From Streptomyces longwoodensis (GTDB taxonomy: Bacteria; Actinomycetota; Actinomycetes; Streptomycetales; Streptomycetaceae), in contig NZ_KQ948552.1 in NCBI RefSeq assembly GCF_001514125.1, forward strand, positions 361,401 through 425,400: a stretch of 64,000 nt of DNA, read 5' to 3'. Below, in pieces: positions 34,873 to 42,111 of the stretch. Each line of letters starts with the position of its first letter. The stretch's first letter is position 1. Position numbers and translations under genes: made by a program. The notes below the pieces were generated by a model. That model was not told the origin of the DNA. It saw nothing but the letters and a program-made list of their open reading frames with translations, and made no database searches.

Positions 34873-36671
34873 ACGACGCCCCGACCCGGGCCACCCCGCA
34901 GCCCGCACCGCGCGACCCCGTGGCCGTCATCGGCATGGCGTGCCGCGTACCCGGCGGCGACGGCCCGGAGGACCTGTGGCGGACGCTGTGCGCCGGGGAC
35001 GGGATGATCGGTGAGGTCCCGGCCGACCGCCTGACCGGGTACGACCGTGAGGTCGCCGGTCCGGCCGGCCTGCGCGCCGCCGTGCTGGAGGACGTCGACG
35101 CGTTCGACGCGGACTTCTTCGGCATCGGACGTCGCATGGCGGTGTGGATGGACCCCCAGCAGCGTCTGCTGCTGGAGACGAGCTGGCAGGCGCTGGAGAG
35201 CGCGGGGATCGCGCCCGGCTCGTTGCGCGGCCAGGAGGTCGGCGTCTTCGTCGGCTGCGCCACGAGCGACTTCCGCGACCGCATGCTGATCACGGGAACG
35301 CTCGACCGCTACTCGGCCGTCGGCACCATCCAGTCCTATCTGGCCAACCGGATCTCCCACCACTACGACCTGCGGGGCCCCAGCGTCACCGTGGACACCG
35401 CCTGCTCCAGTGGTCTCACCGCGGTGGCGGCGGCTGTCTCGGGGCTGCGCGCGGGCGACTTCGACACCGCTCTGGCCGGTGCGTCGAACGTGTGCGTCGC
35501 CGGCTGGATGCCCGCCGCCATGGCCTACATGGGGGCGCTGTCGCCCTCGGGTTCGTGCAGTCCGTTCTCGCCGGGGGCCGACGGTTACGTACGCGGCGAG
35601 GGCGCGCTCTGCTTCGTCCTGCGACGCCTGGACGACGCCCTGCGCGACGGCGACCCGGTCATGGCGGTGATCGTCGGGTCCGCCACCAACCACGACGGGC
35701 GCGCGGGGGGCCTGACCCGGACCGACGCGGATTCACAGACCCGGCTGCTGCGGCGGACGCTGTCCCAGGCCGGACTGTCCCCCCGCACGATCGGCTATCT
35801 GGAGGCGCACGCCCCCGGCACCAGCGCGGACGGCCTGGAGATCGACGCGCTGCGCGCCCTGCTGCACCCCGAAGCCGACGGCCGCGCCGGGCCGCTGGGC
35901 GGACCGGACGGCCGCCTGTGGATCGGGTCGGTGAAGGCCGCGGTCGGCCACCTGGAGGGCGCCGCGGGCGCGGTCGGGCTGGCCGAGGCCGTGCTCGTCC
36001 TGGTCAACGGCGCCATCCCCGGCGCGAGGGGCCTGCTGAGCCTGGACCCCGGCCTGGAGGCGGAACGCCTCCCGCCGCGACCGGAGCCCGTGCCCTGGCC
36101 GCGCGACCCCGCCCGGCCGCGGCGGGCAGCGGTCAGTTCCTTCGGCATCGGCGGCTCCAACGCCCACCTGGTACTGGAGGAGCCGCCCGCCGCGGCCCGC
36201 GAGTCCGGTGGCGGCCGGTGGACGCGGGGCCCGCTCGCCGTACCGCTGAGCGCCGCCGACGAGGAGTCGCTGCGCCGACAGGCCGCCCGGCTCGGTGAGC
36301 ACCTGTCCACCCCGGCCGCCGGCACCGAGTTGGCCCCCCTCGCCTGGACCTTGCAGTCGGGGCGTGACCACCTGGCGTGCCGCGCCCTGCTGTACGCCCG
36401 CGACCTGCCCGGACTGCGGTCGGCACTGGCCGACCTGGCCCGCGGCGGCCCGCCCCGCGGACCGGCCGGACCGGCGCACCCGGCCGACGCGGCTGAAGGG
36501 ACGGTGCAGGCCGGCCGCGCCTGGCTGGAGGGTGCTCCCGTGGCCTGGGCGGACCTGTGGGAACGGCCGCCCTCCCGGCGGGTCCGGCTGCCCGGGTACG
36601 CCTTCCGGCGGGTGCCGCTGGGCTTCGCCCCCGTACCGCGCCCGCTCCCCGCGCACCGGAGGACGGGATGA
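34869..36671 (+). CDS. Stand-alone trans-AT-type ketosynthase
   Basis: The 600-residue protein is a type I KS (active Cys in VDTACSSGL, C179; second His in [13 protein letters not shown]) followed by the linker normally found between KS and AT (PLAVPLSAADEESL, LAWTLQSGRDHL) and ending with VRLPGYAFRRVPLGF. There is no AT, KR or ACP, so it needs an acyltransferase in trans and the discrete ACP upstream. The motif that is usually EAHGTGT reads EAHAPGT, and GDPIE is replaced. It would add a malonyl unit to an ACP-bound starter. GTG 34869 overlaps the ECH2 stop and has GAGGAGG seven bases upstream; ATG 34863 is too close to that site. Confidence 0.9.
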   Translation: MNDAPTRATPQPAPRDPVAVIGMACRVPGGDGPEDLWRTLCAGDGMIGEVPADRLTGYDREVAGPAGLRAAVLEDVDAFDADFFGIGRRMAVWMDPQQRLLLETSWQALESAGIAPGSLRGQEVGVFVGCATSDFRDRMLITGTLDRYSAVGTIQSYLANRISHHYDLRGPSVTVDTACSSGLTAVAAAVSGLRAGDFDTALAGASNVCVAGWMPAAMAYMGALSPSGSCSPFSPGADGYVRGEGALCFVLRRLDDALRDGDPVMAVIVGSATNHDGRAGGLTRTDADSQTRLLRRTLSQAGLSPRTIGYLEAHAPGTSADGLEIDALRALLHPEADGRAGPLGGPDGRLWIGSVKAAVGHLEGAAGAVGLAEAVLVLVNGAIPGARGLLSLDPGLEAERLPPRPEPVPWPRDPARPRRAAVSSFGIGGSNAHLVLEEPPAAARESGGGRWTRGPLAVPLSAADEESLRRQAARLGEHLSTPAAGTELAPLAWTLQSGRDHLACRALLYARDLPGLRSALADLARGGPPRGPAGPAHPADAAEGTVQAGRAWLEGAPVAWADLWERPPSRRVRLPGYAFRRVPLGFAPVPRPLPAHRRTG

Positions 36672-37945
36672 CCGACGGCGGTCGCACGGAGGCGGTGGTG
36701 ACCGGCGCGGGTGTGCTGCACGCCCTTGCCGACGACCTGGCGGGTTTCGCCGCCGCGCTGCGGGCGGGGCGCAGCGCCGTCCGGGCCGCCGGCGAACGGG
36801 GGGAGCCCGGGGCACCGGACGGCGCGCCGCCTGCCGGTGCCCGGCTGGACCACTTCTCGCTCGCGGACTGGGCCGCGCGCCTGCTCCCGGACGATCCGGG
36901 AACCGTCGCGCGGTTGCGGGGCGTCGCGGGCCGGGCGGCCCTCCCGGCGCGGACGGCGGCGTGTGCCGCGCTCGCGGCCGTCCGCGACGCCGGGCTGCGG
37001 GCGTCCGACCTCGACGGCGCCGCGCTGATCGTGGCGGGCAACAACCTGGCACTGTCCCACCAGGCCGAAGCGGTCCGGACGTTCGCCACCCGGCCGGGGC
37101 GGCTGCGCCCGTCGTACGCGCTGACCCACATGGACACCGACACGGTCGGCGTGGTCAGCGAGGTCACCGGCGTCAACGGCGAGGGCTGGACGGCCGGCGC
37201 GGCCTCCGCGAGCGGGACCGTCGCCGTCATCCTCGGCAGCCGGCTGGTGCGCTCCGGGGAGGCCCCGGTCTGTCTGGTCGTCGCCCCCGCCACCGAGCTC
37301 TCGGCAGTGGAGCTGCGCGCCTTCCGGGACAGCGGCGCCATGGCCGACACCGACGGGGCCGCGGAGCCCTGGCGGCTGTGCCGTCCCTTCGACCGGCGGC
37401 GACGGGGCTTCGTCTACGGGCAGGGCGCCGCCGCGGTCGTCCTGGAGAGCGCGCAGCACGCCGGTCGGCGCGGTGCGCGCGTTCGGGCCCGGGTCGCCGG
37501 GCACGGCCAGCGCCTCGACGGCCGCCGGGGTACCGCCCCCGACGCGCTGGGCCAGGCGGCGGCCCTGCGGGCGGCGCTCGCGCACGCGGGCGTCGCACCG
37601 CGGGACGTCGACTACGTGAACGCCCACGGCACCGGCTCCGTGGCCGGGGACGCGGCCGAGGCGCGCGCCCTGCTGGACGTCTTCGGCCCCGACCGCCACG
37701 CGCTGGTCAACTCCACCAAGCCGCTGCTGGGTCACTGCCTGACCTCGGCGGGACTGCTGGAGCTGGTGGCCACGCTGCTGCAGATGCGGGAGGGCTTCCG
37801 CCACGGCAACCCCAACACCGAACAGCCGCTGGAGGAGGGGCTGCCCCTGGTGGGACGGACCGCCGTCCCCGGAGCGGTACGCACCGCGCTGTGCCACAGC
37901 GTCGCCTTCAGCGGGATCAACGCGGCGGTCGTCCTGCGCAGTTGA
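36668..37945 (+). CDS. Decarboxylative KS with Ser in place of catalytic Cys (KS0 of beta-branching cassette)
   Basis: The 425-residue FabF-like protein has GAASASGTVAVI at the nucleophile position, so Ser180 replaces Cys, while the two histidines remain in VNAHGTGS and STKPLLGHCL. The N-terminal half is divergent from normal KS enzymes. In HMG-synthase cassettes this protein (PksF-like) decarboxylates malonyl on the donor ACP to acetyl. It is the last gene of the operon and overlaps the preceding stop (ATGA). A chain-length-factor role is less likely because the gene is not adjacent to an ordinary type II KS. Confidence 0.9.
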   Translation: MTDGGRTEAVVTGAGVLHALADDLAGFAAALRAGRSAVRAAGERGEPGAPDGAPPAGARLDHFSLADWAARLLPDDPGTVARLRGVAGRAALPARTAACAALAAVRDAGLRASDLDGAALIVAGNNLALSHQAEAVRTFATRPGRLRPSYALTHMDTDTVGVVSEVTGVNGEGWTAGAASASGTVAVILGSRLVRSGEAPVCLVVAPATELSAVELRAFRDSGAMADTDGAAEPWRLCRPFDRRRRGFVYGQGAAAVVLESAQHAGRRGARVRARVAGHGQRLDGRRGTAPDALGQAAALRAALAHAGVAPRDVDYVNAHGTGSVAGDAAEARALLDVFGPDRHALVNSTKPLLGHCLTSAGLLELVATLLQMREGFRHGNPNTEQPLEEGLPLVGRTAVPGAVRTALCHSVAFSGINAAVVLRS

Positions 37946-38032
37946 CCCGTTCCCTCGTGCGCGGTGCAGGCCTTCCGGGAACTCCCGGGAGGCCGGCGCC
38001 GTCTCATCGCGTACCAGAAAGTGGGACGCCTG

Positions 38033-38061
38033 TTGGTACGGAGCCCCCGCTCCTGTACAAA
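38033..38061 (+). promoter_or_regulatory. Predicted promoter of the sulfonate operon
   Basis: TTGGTA (38033-38038) and TACAAA (38056-38061) are separated by 17 bp. The expected start falls at 38067-38070, on or beside the A of the leader peptide ATG at 38070, and no ribosome site precedes that ATG. The first message would therefore be leaderless. The rest of 37946-38287 holds only the leader peptide. Confidence 0.55.
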
Positions 38062-38069
38062 TGTGCCTC

Positions 38070-38141
38070 ATGAATCCCGAGCCCCTCGTGCGACGCCTGG
38101 TCATCGACCTGTGCCGACGCCCGGGCTCGTGTTGTCGCTGA
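38070..38141 (+). CDS. Cysteine-rich leader peptide (putative sulfur attenuator)
   Basis: A 23-residue ORF encodes a peptide containing LVIDLCRRPGSCCR, with a Cys-Cys pair two residues before the stop. Actinobacteria commonly place such short peptides (an R-R-L-h-h-D-L-C-R-like core and C-terminal cysteines) before sulfur assimilation genes, where ribosome stalling at Cys codons reports cysteine supply. It stands 146 bases before the sulfonate permease, matching that arrangement. An in-frame ATG at 38061 would add three residues including another Cys. Function is inferred from composition and position. Confidence 0.7.
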   Translation: MNPEPLVRRLVIDLCRRPGSCCR

Positions 38142-38287
38142 TCCCAGCCCTCTCCCCTGCGCGCCCTGCCGTGCGGTGACGCCACCCGCACCAGGACGTC
38201 CCCCTTCCCTGTCCTGACCCGGGGCCACCCGCCCCGTGGTCGGTCGACCGCTGCCGCGCGCCGTCGACGTCCCCTGGAGAACCCGCT

Positions 38288-39157
38288 GTGTCCACGACCC
38301 CGTCCCTGGCGAAGCCCGCCGATCCCGCCGACGCCCCGCCGCCCGGCCGCCGCCCGCCCCGGCACCGCGTCCTCCCGCGGGTGCGTCATGTCGCGCTGCC
38401 GCTGGGCTCGTTGCTGCTGTTCCTCGTCCTGTGGCAGGTGCTCGCCGCGAGCCACACCTGGAGCGAGACGCTGGTCCCGCCGCCCGCCAAGGTGTGGGAC
38501 GCGTTCGTCGACGTGTCCACCACGCACGACGGCGTCCGGGGCTACAACGGCACCACCCTCGTCGAGCACCTGGGCATCAGCCTGCGCCGCATCGCCCTCG
38601 GCGCCGGCCTCGGCATCCTGGCCGGGGTGGTGTTCGGGCTGCTCATGGGCACCGTGGGCTGGCTGCGCTCGCTGTTCGAGCCGTGGATCACCTTCCTGCG
38701 GACGCTGCCGCCCCTGGCGTACTTCTCGCTGCTCATCATCTGGCTGGGGATCGACGAGGAGCCGAAGGTGACGCTGCTCGCGGTGGCGGCGTTCCCGCCC
38801 GTGGCCGTGTCCACCACGACCGCCGTCGCGGCGGTGCCAAAGGCCCTCGTCGAGGCCGCCCGCGCGCTCGGTGCGTCGCGGTGGGACACCGTCCGGGACG
38901 TCGTGGTGCCGTCCGCCCTGCCCGAGACGCTCACCGGGGTCCGGCTCGCCGTGGGCGTGGCCTACTCCTCCCTGGTCGCCGCGGAGTTGGTGAACGGTCT
39001 GCCGGGCATCGGCGGCATGGTCAAGGACGCGGCCAACTACAACAACACCCCCGTGGTGCTGGTCGGCATCATCGCCATCGGCGTCTCCGGGCTCGTCATC
39101 GACGGCCTGCTGCTGCGGCTGGAACGCGTGGCCGTGCCGTGGCGCGGCCGCACCTGA
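38288..39157 (+). CDS. ABC transporter permease, sulfonate/taurine type (TauC/SsuC-like)
   Basis: The 289-residue inner membrane permease has about six hydrophobic segments and the ABC-interaction loop EAARALGASRWDTVRDVVVPSALP (EAA motif with conserved Gly). The N-terminal 30 residues are a Pro/Arg-rich cytoplasmic tail. The family imports taurine, aliphatic sulfonates or nitrate. The linked TauD gene favours sulfonates. GTG start with GGAG nine bases upstream. The four genes 38288-42042 form one operon behind the cysteine leader, so import should rise when cysteine is scarce. Confidence 0.9.
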   Translation: MSTTPSLAKPADPADAPPPGRRPPRHRVLPRVRHVALPLGSLLLFLVLWQVLAASHTWSETLVPPPAKVWDAFVDVSTTHDGVRGYNGTTLVEHLGISLRRIALGAGLGILAGVVFGLLMGTVGWLRSLFEPWITFLRTLPPLAYFSLLIIWLGIDEEPKVTLLAVAAFPPVAVSTTTAVAAVPKALVEAARALGASRWDTVRDVVVPSALPETLTGVRLAVGVAYSSLVAAELVNGLPGIGGMVKDAANYNNTPVVLVGIIAIGVSGLVIDGLLLRLERVAVPWRGRT

Positions 39158-39254
39158 GCCCCGCGCTCCCCTCCCTCCCCCCTTGCCCCGCCCTCCCCCC
39201 TTGCACCTCCTTCTCCCCTCGCACCGTCTGCCCGCATACAGAAACGGCTCCGTC

Positions 39255-40307
39255 ATGTCTCCTGCCTCCCGCGGTCCGTCCCGCCGTCTCCTCCTCGCCG
39301 GTGCCCTGGCCGCCGTGTCCGCGGCCGTCACCGGCTGCTCCTCCGACAGCGAGGCGGCGTCGTCCGGCGGCTCCAAGCGGCTGCGCATCGGCTACTTCGC
39401 CTTCCCCAGCGGCGACTTGATCGTGAAGAACAGGAAGCTGCTGGAGAAGGCGCTGCCCGACCACAAGATCTCCTGGATCAAGTTCGACTCCGGCGCCAGC
39501 GTCAACCAGGCGTTCCTCGGCAAGTCCCTGGACATCGCCGCGCTGGGTTCCAGCCCGTTCGCCCGCGGGGTGTCGGGGAGTTCGCCCATCCCGTACAAGG
39601 TCGCATGGATCCTGGACGTCGCCGGCGAGAACGAGGCGCTGGTGGCGCGCAAAAAGACCGGCATCACCGACGTCGCCGGGCTGCGGGGCAAGAAGATCGC
39701 GACCCCCTTCGCCTCCACCTCGCACTACAGCCTCCTGGCGGCGCTGGAGTCGGCCGGTCTGAAGCCGTCCGACGTGCAGTTGATCGACCTCCAGCCGCAG
39801 CCGATCCTGGCCGCCTGGCAGCGCGGGGACATCGACGCCGCGTACGTGTGGCTGCCGACCCTGGACGAGCTGCGCGCGACCGGCACCCAGCTCACCAGCA
39901 GCAAGGAGATCGGCGCGGCGGGCAAGCCGACCCTTGACCTGGCCGTCGTGTCCGACGAGCTGATCGCCCGCGACCCGGCGGCCATCGACGCCTGGCGCAA
40001 GGCGGAGGCCGAGGCGCTGCGGCTGCTGAAGTCCGACCCGGACGGCTCGGTGAAGGCCGTCGCGGCCGAACTGGGCATCAGCGCCGAGGACGCCGCGGCG
40101 CAGCTGAAGCAGGGGGTGTTCCTCACCCCGGAGCAGGTCGTGTCCGCCGACTGGCTGGGCACGGAGGGCAGTCCGGGCAAGCTGCTCACCTACGTGTCCG
40201 ACACCGCCGCGTTCCTGGCCGAGCAGAAGCAGATCGACGCGGCACCGTCGCAGGACGCCGTCCGCAAGGCGTTCTACTCGAAGGGGCTGTCCGATGTCCT
40301 CCAGTGA
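39255..40307 (+). CDS. Sulfonate-binding lipoprotein (TauA/SsuA-like)
   Basis: The 350-residue solute-binding protein has an N-terminal SRRLLLAGALAAVSAAVTGC that carries twin Arg and a lipobox (AVTGC), so it is exported and lipid-anchored. The mature part has the periplasmic-binding fold with RIGYFAFPSGDLI, LGKSLDIAALGSSPFARG and GLRGKKIATPFASTSHY, as in SsuA/TauA and NrtA families. It would capture taurine or another sulfonate for the permease encoded just upstream. The 97-bp gap before it is pyrimidine-rich with a repeated CCCTCCCCCCTTGC. The gene overlaps the ATPase start by 14 bp. Confidence 0.9.
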   Translation: MSPASRGPSRRLLLAGALAAVSAAVTGCSSDSEAASSGGSKRLRIGYFAFPSGDLIVKNRKLLEKALPDHKISWIKFDSGASVNQAFLGKSLDIAALGSSPFARGVSGSSPIPYKVAWILDVAGENEALVARKKTGITDVAGLRGKKIATPFASTSHYSLLAALESAGLKPSDVQLIDLQPQPILAAWQRGDIDAAYVWLPTLDELRATGTQLTSSKEIGAAGKPTLDLAVVSDELIARDPAAIDAWRKAEAEALRLLKSDPDGSVKAVAAELGISAEDAAAQLKQGVFLTPEQVVSADWLGTEGSPGKLLTYVSDTAAFLAEQKQIDAAPSQDAVRKAFYSKGLSDVLQ

Positions 40308-41121
40308 GGTCACTGCGGCCGCCGGGGCCGCCGCGGAGGTGGACACCTCGGCCGCCGGTTCCGTCCGCATCGAGCACGTCACCCACCGGTACGGGCGCGG
40401 CGGCGAGGAGTTCACCGCCGTCGGCCCGGTCGACCTGAGCGTCCCGGCGGGCGAGTTCCTGGTGCTGGTGGGCGCGTCGGGCTGCGGCAAGAGCACGTTG
40501 CTGCGGCTGATCGCCGGCTTCGAGCGGCCCACACAGGGTGCGGTGCGCGTCTCCGGCACCGAGCCGCGCCCCGGCGAGGCGGCCGGTGTCGTGTTCCAGA
40601 CGCCCCGGCTGTTCCCGTGGCGGACGGTGCGGGGCAACATCGACCTGGCGCTGCGGTACGCGGGCGTCAGCCGCTCCCAATGGCCCGAGCGGCGCGCGGA
40701 GTTGCTGGCCCGGGTCGGCCTGGAGGGCACCGAGCGGCGCCGCGTCTGGGAGATCTCCGGCGGCCAGCAGCAACGCGTCGCCATCGCCCGGGCCCTCGCC
40801 GCCGAGAACCCCCTCCTGCTGCTGGACGAGCCGTTCGCGGCGCTCGACGCGCTGACCCGGGAACGGCTCCAGGAGGACGTGCGCCGGGTGACCCGGCGGA
40901 CCGGACGGACCGCGGTGTTCGTGACGCACTCGGCGGACGAGGCGGTGTTCCTCGGCTCCCGCATCGTCGTGCTGACCAAGGGCCCCGGCACCGTCGCCCT
41001 GGACCTGCCCATCGGCCTGCCGCGGGACGACGTGGACGCCGAAGAACTGCGCGGCTCGCGGGAGTTCGCGGAGCTGCGCGCCCAGGTCTCGCACGCCGTG
41101 AAGGCCGCCGCGGCGGCCTGA
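40294..41121 (+). CDS. ABC transporter ATPase, sulfonate/taurine type (TauB/SsuB-like)
   Basis: The 275-residue ATP-binding subunit has Walker A GASGCGKSTLLRL, Q-loop VVFQTPRLFPWRTV, signature ISGGQQQRVAIARALA, Walker B LLLLDEPFAALDALT and the H-loop VFVTHSADEAV. The PRLFPWRTV stretch is typical of SsuB/TauB/NrtD ATPases. It powers the sulfonate importer with the flanking permease and binding protein. AAGGGG precedes the ATG. The overlap with the binding-protein gene ties production of the three subunits together. Confidence 0.93.
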   Translation: MSSSEVTAAAGAAAEVDTSAAGSVRIEHVTHRYGRGGEEFTAVGPVDLSVPAGEFLVLVGASGCGKSTLLRLIAGFERPTQGAVRVSGTEPRPGEAAGVVFQTPRLFPWRTVRGNIDLALRYAGVSRSQWPERRAELLARVGLEGTERRRVWEISGGQQQRVAIARALAAENPLLLLDEPFAALDALTRERLQEDVRRVTRRTGRTAVFVTHSADEAVFLGSRIVVLTKGPGTVALDLPIGLPRDDVDAEELRGSREFAELRAQVSHAVKAAAAA

Positions 41122-41157
41122 CCAGAGAAACGCCGTACAGAGAAGGGAAACACACAG

Positions 41158-42042
41158 GTGAGCATCCTCAGCGAACGGCCGGCCCCGGCCACCCTCCCGG
41201 TCACCGCGCTCGGCCCGCACTTCGGCGCCGAGGTCCACGGCGTCGACCTCGCCCGCCTCGACGACGCCGAGGTCCTCGCCCTGCGCGAGGCACTCGTGGC
41301 GTACAAGGTGCTGTTCGTCCGCGACCAGCACGGCCTCGACGACGCCGCGCAGATCGAGTTCGGCCGGCGCCTCGGCGAGGTCACCGTCGGCCATCCGGTC
41401 CACGACTCCGGTGACGTGGCGCCCGAGGTGTACGCGCTGGACAGCCAGGACAACGGGTTCGCCGACGTGTGGCACACCGACGTGACGTTCGTCCAGCGGC
41501 CGCCGGCGATCTCCGTGTTGCGCGCTGTGGTGCTGCCGCCCCACGGCGGCGACACCAACTGGGCGGACAGCCAGCTCGCCTACGCGTCGCTGTCGCCGGG
41601 GCTGCGGGCGTACGTCGACACGCTCACCGCCGTCCACGACGGCAGCCGCGAGTTCGGCTACTACCTCGCCCAGCGGCGCCAGGGCCGCGGGAACGTGTGG
41701 GAGGGCGAGGTGTTCACCGCACTGACCCCGGTGGAGCACCCCGTGGTCCGGGTCCACCCCGAGAGCGGCCGCAAGGGCCTGTTCGTGAACCCCGGCTTCA
41801 CCTCGCACATCGTGGGCGTCTCGGAGTACGAGAGCCGCGGACTCCTCGACATCCTCTACGCCCACCTCACCAAGCCCGAGCACGTCGTACGGCACCGCTG
41901 GCGGCCGGGGGACGTCGCGCTGTGGGACAACCGCAGCACGGCGCACTACGCCAACCGGGACTACGGCGACCAGCACCGCGTCATGCACCGCATCACGCTG
42001 CGCGGGGACACACCGGTCGGACCCACCCCGGCCTCCGCCTGA
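41158..42042 (+). CDS. tauD: TauD/TfdA-family 2-oxoglutarate-dependent dioxygenase
   Basis: The 294-residue Fe(II)/2-oxoglutarate dioxygenase has its metal triad in WHTDVTF (H and D) and NRSTAHYA (H); the 2-oxoglutarate-binding Arg lies in RVMHRITLRG. TauD hydroxylates taurine next to the sulfonate, releasing sulfite and aminoacetaldehyde; relatives act on other sulfonates or sulfate esters. Location at the end of a sulfonate ABC operon supports desulfonation to feed cysteine synthesis. GTG start with AGAAGGGA upstream. No flavin-dependent SsuD is present in the window. Confidence 0.92.
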   Translation: MSILSERPAPATLPVTALGPHFGAEVHGVDLARLDDAEVLALREALVAYKVLFVRDQHGLDDAAQIEFGRRLGEVTVGHPVHDSGDVAPEVYALDSQDNGFADVWHTDVTFVQRPPAISVLRAVVLPPHGGDTNWADSQLAYASLSPGLRAYVDTLTAVHDGSREFGYYLAQRRQGRGNVWEGEVFTALTPVEHPVVRVHPESGRKGLFVNPGFTSHIVGVSEYESRGLLDILYAHLTKPEHVVRHRWRPGDVALWDNRSTAHYANRDYGDQHRVMHRITLRGDTPVGPTPASA

Positions 42043-42083
42043 CGGACTTGCCCCTGACGTGCGGGGCACCCCCGCCGTCCGTC
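42041..42083. terminator. Hairpin between tauD and the convergent ABC exporter gene
   Basis: GACGGAC (42041-42047) pairs with GTCCGTC (42077-42083), and GCCCC with GGGGC inside the loop. It starts at the tauD stop codon and ends about 30 bp before the convergent gene's stop, so it can terminate both. Confidence 0.5.
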
Positions 42084-42111
42084 ACCCGTGCTGCAAAGGG
42101 CGCCGCCGGTC

